Shown: positions 26,877-36,326, counted from the first letter of the stretch. The stretch is DNA of 64,000 nucleotides from Saccharothrix tamanrassetensis (GCF_014203665.1 NZ_JACHJN010000001.1:682001-746000); one strand, 5' to 3'. Notes: generated by a model from the letters alone, not told the origin. Made by a program: numbers and translations.

Positions 26877-27788
26877 TCAGCGCCCGTCAGGCCATTTCCA
26901 GCGGAATCCGTAACTGCCCGGACCGATGTCGAGCGCCACGCCCAACAATGCACCGCCGGTGTCCACCTCGACCGGGCGGACGGTTTCTCCCTGCCCGTCT
27001 GACCGGCGGTACTGAACGCATTCCACCGGGCGCACCGATGGGTCGAACGCGATTTCCAGCACGTATTCCCGCACCGGCAGCCGGAACTTCCGGCCGCAGT
27101 CGGTGGCCGGCGGGTACGGCGGCCGGTTCACCAGTTCGTGCTCGATCACGATGCTGTCGCCCCGGCACAGAGTCCGGTCGAACAGCAGTTCCGCCACCAC
27201 CAGGCCGGCTTCGGGGTGGGCGACCAGCCGGCCCACCGTGCAGTGCCGCAACGGCCTGAGCACCGGCAGCTGCCGGTCCGGCTGGTCGACCTGCGCGATG
27301 ACCACCCAGCGGTCCGCGCCGTCTGCCTCCGCCCGCAGCACGTGCCGGGAGCGGATGGCGCGTTCGCCCCGGTCCGGCCCCACGGTGACGAAGTCGTGTT
27401 GGCTCAGCCGGGTCAGCCGGCCGTCCCAGCTGGTGTCCACCTGCCGGACGGCCCAGTCGACCTGGTCCGGTTCCGGCCACAGGGCGCTGATCGGCATCGG
27501 CTGGGCGGGCACCCGCTTGAGCCACCGGCCGCGCGGCCGGGGCGGTCCCAGCAGGCTCGCCAGGTATCCGTCGGGTAGGGCCAGTATCTCCTCCAAGTGG
27601 CCGATGGCGGCCAGTGACGACCGGCGTTCCGGGCGGCTGCGCCCGGACTGCCAGTAGCTCAAGGTCGCCAGGCTGACCTTCACGCCGTGTTGCGCCAGGT
27701 GCTCCCGGATGCGCTCCAGTCCCAGTCCGCGCTCCGCGATGGCGGCCCGTAAGGCCCCGGCGAATGTGTCCGTTCTCGCTGTGTCCAT
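26877..27788 (-). CDS. XRE-type helix-turn-helix regulator
   Basis: A 303-residue protein. Residues 5-75 form a Cro/C1-type HTH: AGALRAAIAERGLGLERI, then VSLATLSYWQSGRSRPERRSS as the recognition region (key residues only). The rest is a beta-rich domain of unknown role, containing RHVLRAEADGADRWVVIAQ, GRLVAHPEAGLVVAELLFD and EYVLEIAFDP; it may bind a ligand. Start ATG 27788 after GGGGGAG. It is monocistronic. Genes with this HTH plus long C-terminal domain are numerous in Pseudonocardiales and usually lack known targets. Confidence 0.82.
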   Translation of the reverse strand: MDTARTDTFAGALRAAIAERGLGLERIREHLAQHGVKVSLATLSYWQSGRSRPERRSSLAAIGHLEEILALPDGYLASLLGPPRPRGRWLKRVPAQPMPISALWPEPDQVDWAVRQVDTSWDGRLTRLSQHDFVTVGPDRGERAIRSRHVLRAEADGADRWVVIAQVDQPDRQLPVLRPLRHCTVGRLVAHPEAGLVVAELLFDRTLCRGDSIVIEHELVNRPPYPPATDCGRKFRLPVREYVLEIAFDPSVRPVECVQYRRSDGQGETVRPVEVDTGGALLGVALDIGPGSYGFRWKWPDGR

Positions 27789-28182
27789 AGCAACTCCCCC
27801 TTGCTGCCCGCACAACGGTATTGCGCGAACGGTTCCGGGGGAATGGCCTGATGACCACTTTCTGTGCCCGGATGCCGGTCGGGGCCGACTGGCCGACCAC
27901 GAAAAGGCCGGTGGGACATCCCGTTCTCCGCCCCTGACAAGGGCTTTACCGGGTCGTCGTGGAACCCGGCGACGGCCCGGCAGCGGAGTTCCGATTAGGA
28001 CGGTCACGGTGCGGGCGCGGCGGGCGAACCGTCCGAATAGTGGAGCAGGGCGCTGAGGTCCTGTCGGCTCAACGGCCGATAGGGGTAGCGCGACCGGCGG
28101 GTCCACCGGCGGCGTCGACGGTCTGCCGGGCTTCGGGAGAGCGATCACGGGAACGGCGCGGGTCGAGGAGAGGGAGGCGGTG
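27789..28182. other. Intergenic region, no gene seen
   Basis: About 390 nt upstream of the XRE gene. Neither strand shows a frame with coding character and a start signal, and no strong hairpin was found. It presumably holds the XRE promoter. Confidence 0.45.
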
Positions 28183-28921
28183 TCACCCCAGCGAGGGACA
28201 CCGGGGTAGCGGAACGCCGCCGCCGCGTTGGGCATCAGACCGGTAGCGCACCCCGCACCACGCGCAGGCCCGCTTCGGCGACGCCCCTCGGTGGTCAGGT
28301 CGGCGGTCGCGATCCATTGCCCGCCAGGCTTTCCGCGGATCGGCGAGATTCCCTCCCGGGTGGACTGTCGTCATCCGCTCCGGACGGGCGGAGCGGTGCA
28401 ACAGGTCCTCCTGCACCCTGCGGGTCGAGCCGGCCACGGCTCTGCGCTCGCCCGAGTGGCAGTTCAGATAGACCCTCGAAGCCGGCAAGAGGCATATTTC
28501 ACCCGATTCCTCGCCCGGTGCCCACGCGATCGGCACATCGTCGCTGCACGGCTGATACGGGAAACCCACGGCGCCGTGTTTCGATCGCGCGAAGAACGGC
28601 AGGTTGGGCGAGCCGAAATGGCGGATTCCGGCGGCTTTCAGATCGGCCGCAGTCGCCGTGCGCGGGCCGGGAAGGCCAGGTTGCCGCAGTACCGGGTCGG
28701 CGGGCCACCCGCCGAGCCGCCCCAGTGTGACGGGCGAGCCGTTCGGTGTCGGCGGCGAACGGGTCGTGCAGGCCCTCGCCGGGCGCGGTTCAGCGGCGGG
28801 GCGACCACCACAGCGCTGTCGCCCCGCCGCCACACCACTTCGGCGTGCGGAAACCGGCCTGCCGCAACGCTTCCACGGTCCAGGAGGCGGGCGGGCAGAA
28901 GGCGGGCTCGCCTTCGGACAT
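28183..28921 (-). pseudogene. Frameshifted gene remnant downstream of parC
   Basis: An ATG at 28921, 16 nt after the parC stop, opens MSEGEPAFCPPASWTVEAL and continues to about GFRTPKW. The coding character then passes to a second frame (RRGDSAVVVAPPL), returns to the first (LHDPFAADTERLARHTGAA), and ends in a third frame with ADLKAAGIRHFGSPNLPFF and VGFPYQPCSDDVPIAWAPG, closing at 28183. At least three frameshifts would be needed, so this reads as one decayed gene of roughly 240 codons. Only the last part is free of interruption and could still be a short gene. No family was recognised. Confidence 0.45.
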
Positions 28922-28936
28922 CGACCGGTGCGGTCC

Positions 28937-31900
28937 TCAGCTCCGTTCGACGAGGTGCCCCACCACGTCCGGACCGGGGTGCGCGTGCCCGGAGCCGTCC
29001 CGGCGGTTCTCCACCGCGGGCAGCTCCACCGGCGCACCGTTGTCCGCCGCACCGGCCGGCCGCGGACCGACCCACGCCAGCACCAGGCCGCTCTCGCCCT
29101 TCAGGAACCGGTGCGCCCGCACGCCGCCGGTCGCCCGGCCCTTCGCCGGGTACTCCGCGAACGGTGTCACCTTCACGCTCTGGCCGGTGGACGTGACGAC
29201 CATCGGCTCGCCGTGCTCGTCGTCGTCGGTCCGCACCGCGCCGAAGAACACCACCCGCGCGTCACCCGGCAGGTTGATGCCCGCCATGCCGCCGCCCTTC
29301 AAGCCCTGCGGGCGCACCAGCGCAGCGCTGTAGCGCAGCAGCGAAGCCTCCGACGACACGAAGACCAGCGTCTCCTCCGCGCTGCCCAGCCAGGTCGCGC
29401 CGACCAGCTCGTCACCGTCCTTGAGGCTGATCACCTCGAACTCGTCCGACCGCACCGGCCACTCCGGCGCGCACACCTTCACCACGCCCTGCCGGGTGCC
29501 CAGCGCCAGGCCCGGCGACCCGGTGTCGGACAGCGGCGCGATGCCGATGACCTTCTCGCCCTTCTCCAGGTCCACCAGCTCGCTCGCCGCCATGCCTCCG
29601 CTCAACGACACCGTGCCGCTCTGCTCCGGCAGCACCGGCAGCGGCAGCACGTCGGTCTTGAACGCCCGCCCCCGGTTGGTCACCAGCAGCACCTGACCGC
29701 GCGCCGTCGTGTGGACGACGGCCGCCACCGCGTCGTGCTTGATGCGGCCGTTGCGCCTGCGCGCCTCCGAAGCCTCCTCCGACTCGGCGGCGGTGCGCGC
29801 CACCAGCCCCGTCGCGGACAGCACCACCTGGCACGGGTCGTCCGCGACCTCCAGCGGCCCGGCCGGCTTGGACGCGGCCAGCACCTCCTTCAGGTCGCCG
29901 TCGAGCAGCACGGTGCGGCGCTCGTACTGGAGCTCCTTGGCCACCTTCGCCAGCTCGGCGGACACCACCTTCTTCAGCTCGCGCTCGTCGTCCAGGATCT
30001 TGGACAGCTCGGCGATCTCGTTGCGCAGCCGCTCCTGCTCGGCCTCCAGCTCGATCGCGTCGTACCGGGTGAGCCGGCGCAGCGGCGTGTCCAGGATGTA
30101 GGTCGCCTGGATCTCCGAGAGCTTGAACGCCTTCATCAGGCCTTCCTTCGCGGCCTGGGCGTTCTCGCTGCCCCGGATCAGCTTGATCACCTTGTCGATG
30201 TCGAGCAGCGCCTTGAGCAGGCCCTCGACCAGGTGCAGCCGGTCCTCGCGCTTGCGGCGGCGGTACCGCGTGCGGCGGGTGACCACGTCGTACCGGTGCG
30301 CCAGGAACACCTCCAGCAGCGCCTTGAGGCCCAACGTGCGCGGCTGGCCCTCGACCAGCACCAGGTTGTTGATGCCGAACGACTGCTCCATCGGGGTCAG
30401 CCGGTACAGGTCGGCCAGGAGCGCCTGCGGGTTCACCCCGACCTTGCACTCGATCACCACCCGCGTGCCGTTCTCGCGGTCGGTCAGGTCCTTGACGTCG
30501 GCGATGCCGGTCAGCCGCTTGGACTTGGTGACCTCGTCGGTGATCTTCTCGATGATCTTCTCCGGCCCGACGCCGTAGGGCAGCTCGGTCACCGTGATCG
30601 CCTGCCGGCCCCGGCTGCCCTCCAGCGGTCCGGTCTCCACCTTCGCCCGCATCCGCACCACACCGCGGCCGGTCTCGTAGGCCTTGCGCACCTCGTCCAG
30701 CCCCAGCAGCACCCCGCCGGTCGGCAGGTCCGGGCCGGGGATGAACTCCATCAGCTTGTCCAGCGACGCGTCCGGGTGGGTGACCAACCAGCGCGCGGCG
30801 GCCACCACCTCGCCCAGGTTGTGCGGGATCATGTTCGTCGCCATCCCGACCGCGATCCCGGACGTGCCGTTGACCAGCAGGTTCGGGAACGCGGCGGGCA
30901 GCACCGAGGGCTCCTGGAGGGAGCCGTCGTAGTTCGGGCGGAAGTCGACGGTGTCCTCGTCCAGCTCGCCGACCAGCAGCATCGCGGCCGGCGACATGCG
31001 GGCTTCGGTGTTGTGGTTGACGAACCCGCCAGCCAGGAACGAGTGGTCCTCCGACTGGACACGGACGGAGTACACCTGCGCGGGCTCGGCCGCCTCGACC
31101 GAGGCCACGGTCTCGAAGCGGTACCCGGAGTCCATGATCGGCAGGATCGTCGCGAGCACCTCGGTGTCCTTGATGCGGTCGATGATCCGCAGGCGCTCCG
31201 ACTCCCACCGTTCCACGCGGTCGAAGTTGTGGGTGGTGAGCCACTTCCGGCCGCTGCCGCGGCGGTCGAAGTCGAGCGCCCGGCGGACGTAGTCGGCGAC
31301 GAACGGCACGTGGTCCGAGCTCAACCGGTGTGGGCGCAGTGGCGAGTGGCCGAGCAGCGCGCTCAACCTCGCCTGCTTCGTCTTCAGGAATCCGACCCGC
31401 TCGGCGAACGCCCGGACGTTGCGCAGCCCGGACACGACGAGCCGGTGTTCCACCGATCCGTTGGGCCGCCGGTACTGCTTCCGTCCGGCGATGACACCGA
31501 ACTCGGCCAGCAGCTCCTGCATCTGCTCGGCCAGGACGGCACTGTAGGTCGAGTACTGGATCGTGAAGCCGTTGTCGGCCGCACGGCAGCCGCCGTCGCC
31601 TTCGAACGCGGCCATGAGGAAGGCCCGCTTGACGCCCCAGCCGCCCTTCCAGACGAACTCGGGGACGAACTTCGACCTGGACTGGTGACCGATCAACTCC
31701 GCGAGCGGGCTCGCGCGGAACGCGGCCATGCCGCCTGCGTGCTCTTGCACGTCCAGTTCGTGGACGAGCTCCCGGTCCCGCCTCGTGTGCCGCTCCGCCA
31801 GGTAGCGCCGGCCACCCACGACCTGGTCGTAGGCGTGGACGACCTCGTTGAAGAAGTGCTCGTCGGTGTTGTTGAACCCGGCTCGCGACTCGCCGGCGAA

Positions 31901-33640
31901 CCCCTCGGAGACCCACGCGCCGCCCAGCACACCGAGCATGTGCTCGCGCGCCGTCGGCACCACCTGTGACCAGGCGTTCCGGGCTACCGCGACGACCGCA
32001 CCCGGCTGGAGCCCGTCCAGCCGCCGCCACTGGAACAGCGGCACCCCCATCGGGGCTTCCAGGCACAGCACCAGGTGGTTCTCGCTGCCGCGCAGCGAGA
32101 AGCCCGACTTCGTCGTCATGCGGATCGTCGGGTGCACGCCGGAGTTGAAGACCTTGTCGACCCGGACCGCCTTGCCGTCCTTGTCCAACACCTCGAAATC
32201 GGCGTCGGCCTCGGCATCGGCGGGTAGGTCCACCAGCTCGTCGATGCGCGGACTCGACCCGTCGGCCAGGCGGATCCGGGTGTCACCGACGACGCAGTAG
32301 CGCGAGGCGGCCGGTCCGTCGTCCGGGGATCCGAAGTTGCCGTGCCCGTCGACCAGCGGGGTGTTGAGGGAGAAGTCCTGGGCCAGGCGGACCATCGCGT
32401 CGTAGATGGCGGTGTCGCCGTGCGGGTGGTACTTGCCCATGCAGTTGTGCACGACCTGACCCGCGACCACGAACGCGTGCTCGTCGGTGTCCACCTGGAT
32501 GTCGTAGGTGGTGTCCGGCGCGGCCGGCTGCACGGCGACGACCTCGGACAGCGACATCGCGTCCGGGCGGTCGGCGGTACGGGCCGTGCGGATGACGTCG
32601 ACCAGGGCGTCGTGGCCGGTCTTCGCCCAGCGCAGCAGGGCGGTGGCCAGCGCGGACGCGTGGCGGCCGGCGATCCACAGGCCGTCGGGGGCGCGTTCGG
32701 CGCGGATGCCCGCGTCGGCCAGCATCGCGTAGACGTGGTCGCCGGTGTCCGTGAAGCCGATCTCCCGGCCGTCGTGGACGTGGCCGGACGCGTCGAACAG
32801 GCCCGCCAGGAACGGCGTCCAGCGGCTGCGGTCGGCCAGCACGGCAGACGGGGTGCGCAGCACGGCGGTGAGCAGCGCGTCGTCCGGCTCGAACGTGAGG
32901 ACGTGGCGGTCCACGCCGTCCTCGCCCTCGTACTTGTCGCGCGACACGGTCAGCTCGCGGCTGATCGCCCAGCCGTGCGCGGTGTCCACCGGTTCGGCGC
33001 GGGTCATGGTCAGGTGCACGCGCCGGCCGTCGACCACGCCGCGGGCCGCGACCAGTCCCAGCACGTACGCCGCCACGTCGCCGCCGTCCGCGACCAGCAC
33101 CGCGTGCCGGTCCGCGCCGTAGCCGACGGTGTGGTGGCCGGTCAGGTCGCGGGCGTCGGTCCACTCGCCGTCGGCGGTGCGGAACCGCTGGCCGGGCGTG
33201 ACCAGCACGGTGTCGCCGTTCGCCCAGGTGACCCGGACCAGTTCGGAGGCCGGGTTCCGGTAGGCCTCCACCACCCGGACCGGCCGGCCGCCGTGGTCCA
33301 GCACGTGGTCGCCGACCTCGATCTCCTCGATCGGGCGCAGGCCCTCCGGGGTGGAGACCAGGGCGCCGCGCACGAAGCAGTCGCCGACCACGCGGGAGGA
33401 CTTGACGTACGGGCTGGTCGGCCGGTAGCCCTGCTCGTTCATCGAGAACAGGATGCGGCGGTGCACCGGCTTGAGGCCGTCCCGCGCGTCCGGCAGCGCC
33501 CGCGAGTGGATGACCGAGTACGCGTACTCCAGGTACGAGTCCTCCATCTCGTCGGTCAGCGAGTTGTCGAACACCTGCGCGCCCGCGCGGTCGAAGGCGG
33601 ACGGGTCGACCCTGGTCGTGGGGGTCTTGCGGCGAGCCAC
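28937..33640 (-). CDS. parC: DNA topoisomerase IV subunit A with two inteins
   Basis: A 1567-residue precursor; removal of two inteins (residues 88-399 and 449-877) leaves 826 residues, the normal ParC/GyrA size. Exteins show the DNA breakage domain: LEYAYSVIHSRALPDARDG, SSRVVGD joined to CMGKYHPHGD, and the catalytic Tyr448 at the end of AASRY joined to TEARMSPAAM. The PNLLVNGTSGIAVGMATNM box and a C-terminal beta-pinwheel follow. With ParE it forms the ATP-driven enzyme that decatenates chromosomes. Pairing with a ParE-like gene 13 nt upstream and similarity to Streptomyces topoisomerase IV favour parC over gyrA; a second gyrase set should exist elsewhere. Activity requires both protein-splicing events. 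Confidence 0.93.
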   Translation of the reverse strand: MARRKTPTTRVDPSAFDRAGAQVFDNSLTDEMEDSYLEYAYSVIHSRALPDARDGLKPVHRRILFSMNEQGYRPTSPYVKSSRVVGDCFVRGALVSTPEGLRPIEEIEVGDHVLDHGGRPVRVVEAYRNPASELVRVTWANGDTVLVTPGQRFRTADGEWTDARDLTGHHTVGYGADRHAVLVADGGDVAAYVLGLVAARGVVDGRRVHLTMTRAEPVDTAHGWAISRELTVSRDKYEGEDGVDRHVLTFEPDDALLTAVLRTPSAVLADRSRWTPFLAGLFDASGHVHDGREIGFTDTGDHVYAMLADAGIRAERAPDGLWIAGRHASALATALLRWAKTGHDALVDVIRTARTADRPDAMSLSEVVAVQPAAPDTTYDIQVDTDEHAFVVAGQVVHNCMGKYHPHGDTAIYDAMVRLAQDFSLNTPLVDGHGNFGSPDDGPAASRYCVVGDTRIRLADGSSPRIDELVDLPADAEADADFEVLDKDGKAVRVDKVFNSGVHPTIRMTTKSGFSLRGSENHLVLCLEAPMGVPLFQWRRLDGLQPGAVVAVARNAWSQVVPTAREHMLGVLGGAWVSEGFAGESRAGFNNTDEHFFNEVVHAYDQVVGGRRYLAERHTRRDRELVHELDVQEHAGGMAAFRASPLAELIGHQSRSKFVPEFVWKGGWGVKRAFLMAAFEGDGGCRAADNGFTIQYSTYSAVLAEQMQELLAEFGVIAGRKQYRRPNGSVEHRLVVSGLRNVRAFAERVGFLKTKQARLSALLGHSPLRPHRLSSDHVPFVADYVRRALDFDRRGSGRKWLTTHNFDRVERWESERLRIIDRIKDTEVLATILPIMDSGYRFETVASVEAAEPAQVYSVRVQSEDHSFLAGGFVNHNTEARMSPAAMLLVGELDEDTVDFRPNYDGSLQEPSVLPAAFPNLLVNGTSGIAVGMATNMIPHNLGEVVAAARWLVTHPDASLDKLMEFIPGPDLPTGGVLLGLDEVRKAYETGRGVVRMRAKVETGPLEGSRGRQAITVTELPYGVGPEKIIEKITDEVTKSKRLTGIADVKDLTDRENGTRVVIECKVGVNPQALLADLYRLTPMEQSFGINNLVLVEGQPRTLGLKALLEVFLAHRYDVVTRRTRYRRRKREDRLHLVEGLLKALLDIDKVIKLIRGSENAQAAKEGLMKAFKLSEIQATYILDTPLRRLTRYDAIELEAEQERLRNEIAELSKILDDERELKKVVSAELAKVAKELQYERRTVLLDGDLKEVLAASKPAGPLEVADDPCQVVLSATGLVARTAAESEEASEARRRNGRIKHDAVAAVVHTTARGQVLLVTNRGRAFKTDVLPLPVLPEQSGTVSLSGGMAASELVDLEKGEKVIGIAPLSDTGSPGLALGTRQGVVKVCAPEWPVRSDEFEVISLKDGDELVGATWLGSAEETLVFVSSEASLLRYSAALVRPQGLKGGGMAGINLPGDARVVFFGAVRTDDDEHGEPMVVTSTGQSVKVTPFAEYPAKGRATGGVRAHRFLKGESGLVLAWVGPRPAGAADNGAPVELPAVENRRDGSGHAHPGPDVVGHLVERS
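31010..32296 (-). other. Intein 2 in ParC (429 aa) at the catalytic Tyr, endonuclease intact-looking
   Basis: Precursor residues 449-877, inserted directly after the catalytic Tyr448 and before Thr878. Splicing residues: Cys449 (CVVGDTRIRLADG), block B SENH with His522, block F VYSVRVQSEDHSFLAGG, C-terminal VNHN and +1 Thr. This is the same insertion point as the mycobacterial GyrA intein (Y-T in the active-site loop). The LAGLIDADG endonuclease motifs are complete: LGVLGGAWVSEG with Glu579 and LMAAFEGDGG with Asp682. It could still be a mobile, homing-competent element. Confidence 0.93.
32444..33379 (-). other. Intein 1 in ParC (312 aa), homing endonuclease apparently dead
   Basis: Precursor residues 88-399, between GD87 and C400. 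Splicing residues: Cys88 at the N end, VVHN at the C end, +1 Cys400. Block A is CFVRGALVSTPEGLRPIEEI; block F is YDIQVDTDEHAF. Block B reads TPGQ (148-151), with Gln where TxxH normally has His. A LAGLIDADG-type domain is present, but both acidic catalytic positions are lost: LGLVAARG (194-201, Arg200) and LAGLFDASG (278-286, Ser285). So splicing is expected (the ParC sequence is otherwise intact) but DNA cleavage is not. The insertion splits the conserved GD-CMGKYHPHGD segment near the active site. Confidence 0.9.
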
Positions 33641-33653
33641 TGTTTCTCCTGCG

Positions 33654-35696
33654 TCAGACGTCGATCGCGGACTGGTCGACCCGTGCGGCCGACTCGACGA
33701 GCCACGCCCGGCGCGGCTCCACCTTCTCCCCCATCAGCAGCTCCAACGCGGCCTCCGCGGCTTCCGCGTCGTGCATGGTGATGCGGCGGACGGAACGGGT
33801 GGCGGGGTTCATGGTGGTCTCCCACAACTCGTCCGCGTCCATCTCGCCGAGGCCCTTGAACCGGGGCACCGGCTTGACGATCGTCTTGCCGGCCTTCTCC
33901 AGCCGGGCGACGGTCTGCTCCATCTCCCGCTGCGTGAAGGTGAAGTGGGTCTCCGGGTTGCGGCCCTTGGTCACCACCTTGTGCAGCGGGGGCATCGCGG
34001 CGTACAGCCGGCCGTCCTCGATCACCGGCCGCATGTACTTGGCGAACAGCGTGATCAGCAGCGTCCGGATGTGCGAGCCGTCGACGTCCGCGTCGGCCAT
34101 CAGGATCACCCGGCCGTACCGCATCGCGGGCAGGTCGAACGTGCGGCCGGTGCCCGCGCCGAGGACCTGCACGATGGAGGCGATCTCGACGTTGCGCAGG
34201 GTGTCGGCGAGGCCGGCCTTCTGCACGTTGAGGATCTTGCCGCGCAGCGGCAGCAGGGCCTGGTACTCCGAGACCCGGGCCATCCGCGCCGAGCCGAGGG
34301 CGCTGTCGCCCTCCACCAGGAACAGCTCGCTGCGGGCCACGCCGGTGGAGCGGCAGTCCACCAGCTTGGCGGGCATGGCCGCGCCTTCGAGGGCCGTCTT
34401 GCGGCGGGCGGCGTCCTTCTGCTGCTTCTGCGTCAGGCGGACGCGGGAGGCGTCGACGACCTTCTGCAGGACGGTCTTCGCCTCGGCCTTGGTGCGGCGG
34501 TCCTCGGTCCACGCCTTGATGTGCTTCTCGACGACGCCGAGCGTCACCTTCGTGATGCCGGCGGTGGACAGCTCGTCCTTGGTCTGGGAGGTGAACTGCG
34601 GTTCGGGGATGCGGACGTGCACCACCGCCGTCATGCCCTCCAGCACGTCTTCCAGGGTGGGCGGGTCTTCCTTGGGCTTGAGCAGGCCCCGGGACCTGCC
34701 GATGGCCTCCTGCACGGCCTTGACCATCGCGCGTTCGAAGCCGCGGCGGTGGGTGCCGCCGTGCACGTTGCGGATGGTGTTGGTGAAGCACTCGACGGTG
34801 CGCTCGTAGCCGGTGCCCCACCGCAGGGCGATCTCGACCTCGGCCTGGCGCTCGACCTTGGAGCGCATCACGCCGTTCTCGTCGGCGGCGTTCTCGTGGT
34901 AGACGCCGGTGCCGTTGATCAGCAGCGTGCCGGTCACCGGCTTCTCGTCGGACGGGGCCAGGAAGTCCACCATGTCGGACAGGCCGCCGGGGTAGTGGAA
35001 CGTCTCCTCGACGATCGCGCCCTCGGTGGCGTCGCGCAGGGTGTAGGTGACGCCGGGGACCAGGAACGCGGTGTTGCGCAGCTTCGCGCGGACCGCTTCG
35101 ACGTCGAGCTTCGCGCCGTTCTCGAAGTACCGGGCGTCGTACCAGTACCGGATGGAGGTGCCGGTGCGCTTGGTGCGGCCGGTGACGCGCAGGCCGGACT
35201 CGCGGGTGAACGCCGCGTTCGGGCCGGGGCCGTCGAACGTGCCGGGCACGCCGTGCGCGAACGACATCTCGTGCTTCTTGCCCTCGCGCAGCACCACCAC
35301 GTCGAACCTGTGGGACAGCGCGTTGACCGCGGACGCGCCGACGCCGTGCAGGCCGCCGGAGGTCTTGTAGCCGGAGCCGCCGAACTTGCCGCCCGCGTGC
35401 AGCCGGGTGAGCACCAGCTCGACGCCGGACAGGCCGGACTTGGCGTGCGTGCCGGTCGGGATGCCCCGGCCGTCGTCGTCGACCTGGACGCTGCCGTCGG
35501 CGTGCAAGGTGACCACGATCTTCGTCGCGTGCCCGGCCACGCCCTCGTCGGTGGAGTTGTCGACCACCTCGGTGAACAGGTGGTTGATCCCCCTGCTGTC
35601 GGTGGACCCGATGTACATGCCGGGGCGCTTGCGAACCGCTTCCAGACCTTCCAGGTGGGTCAGGTCGTCGGCCCCGTACAGGATCTCAGCGGTCAC
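33654..35696 (-). CDS. parE: DNA topoisomerase IV subunit B
   Basis: A 680-residue ATPase subunit. The GHKL domain shows EVVDNSTDEG, DDGRGIP and GLHGVGASAVNALS; the transducer follows; the TOPRIM domain has FLVEGDSALG and ADADVDGSHI with the metal-binding Asp series; the C-terminal part ends in the RFKGLGEMDADELWETTMNP region (key residues). The SGLSGVELVLTRLHAGGKF version of the ATP lid matches actinobacterial ParE more than GyrB, in my judgement. GTG start at 35696 after GGGGAG. It is followed by parC after 13 nt, so both subunits are made from one message. No intein is present in this subunit. Confidence 0.94.
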   Translation of the reverse strand: MTAEILYGADDLTHLEGLEAVRKRPGMYIGSTDSRGINHLFTEVVDNSTDEGVAGHATKIVVTLHADGSVQVDDDGRGIPTGTHAKSGLSGVELVLTRLHAGGKFGGSGYKTSGGLHGVGASAVNALSHRFDVVVLREGKKHEMSFAHGVPGTFDGPGPNAAFTRESGLRVTGRTKRTGTSIRYWYDARYFENGAKLDVEAVRAKLRNTAFLVPGVTYTLRDATEGAIVEETFHYPGGLSDMVDFLAPSDEKPVTGTLLINGTGVYHENAADENGVMRSKVERQAEVEIALRWGTGYERTVECFTNTIRNVHGGTHRRGFERAMVKAVQEAIGRSRGLLKPKEDPPTLEDVLEGMTAVVHVRIPEPQFTSQTKDELSTAGITKVTLGVVEKHIKAWTEDRRTKAEAKTVLQKVVDASRVRLTQKQQKDAARRKTALEGAAMPAKLVDCRSTGVARSELFLVEGDSALGSARMARVSEYQALLPLRGKILNVQKAGLADTLRNVEIASIVQVLGAGTGRTFDLPAMRYGRVILMADADVDGSHIRTLLITLFAKYMRPVIEDGRLYAAMPPLHKVVTKGRNPETHFTFTQREMEQTVARLEKAGKTIVKPVPRFKGLGEMDADELWETTMNPATRSVRRITMHDAEAAEAALELLMGEKVEPRRAWLVESAARVDQSAIDV

Positions 35697-35800
35697 CGGG
35701 TCGGTCTCCCCAGGTCTTGATGTGCGTCGAGCGGTTCACGGTAGTGGAGGGTAACTTCCGGGTCCGACAATTCTGCGCCCACACGACGGAGAATCACGTC

Positions 35801-36205
35801 ATGGGGCTGCTTCGGACCTGGATGGGCGCCGCGATTTTCGGTGGCGTGCCGTCGACCGTACACGCGCTGTTGACCGGCCGTGACGCACTGGCCGCGACGA
35901 AGGCCGCCGGGACGCTGCTGGGCCGGCCGGGTGTGGCGCGCGGTGTTCTGGCCCACGTGGGTGTGTCGGTGTTCTGGACGGCCGTGCTGGCGGCCGTGGA
36001 CCGGCGGCGTCCGCTGGGTGTGGCGGGTGGCGCGCTGGCGGGTGCGCTCGTCGCGGCGGTGGACCTGGAGGTCGTCGGACGGCGCTACCCGGCGGTGCGC
36101 GCCCTGCCGCGCGGACCGCAGTGGGCGGACCACGTGGCGTTCGGTGTCCTCGTCGGGGCTTCACTGCGCGCCTCCCGGCGGGCACGGGAGTCCACTCTGG
36201 ACTGA
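35801..36205 (+). CDS. Small membrane protein, unknown function
   Basis: A 134-residue protein with hydrophobic stretches at about 6-20, 50-68, 75-90 and 112-122, the first carrying GAAIFGGVPSTVHALLTG. Charged loops (VDRRRPLG, EVVGRRYPAVR) separate them, fitting a small polytopic membrane protein. Start ATG 35801, with CGGAG 8-9 nt before it. It diverges from parE with 104 nt between the starts. I recognise no characterised family; similar proteins seem to be common in Pseudonocardiales. Confidence 0.72.
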   Translation: MGLLRTWMGAAIFGGVPSTVHALLTGRDALAATKAAGTLLGRPGVARGVLAHVGVSVFWTAVLAAVDRRRPLGVAGGALAGALVAAVDLEVVGRRYPAVRALPRGPQWADHVAFGVLVGASLRASRRARESTLD

Positions 36206-36326
36206 GGTGGCGGCGATCGGCCCGCCCCTGTCCGCGGCGGGCCGCGCGAGGTCCCGAAGGGGCGTTTCGAAGGTCGGTGGCGGGCGGTGCGCGGGTTCGG
36301 GAGGGTCCGGGAAACGGGTCCGAAGG

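Noticed and set aside
28937-33640. Calling the intein-bearing gene gyrA
   Set aside because: The Y/T insertion point is that of GyrA inteins, but the partner subunit and extein details fit actinobacterial topoisomerase IV better. The choice remains a judgement.
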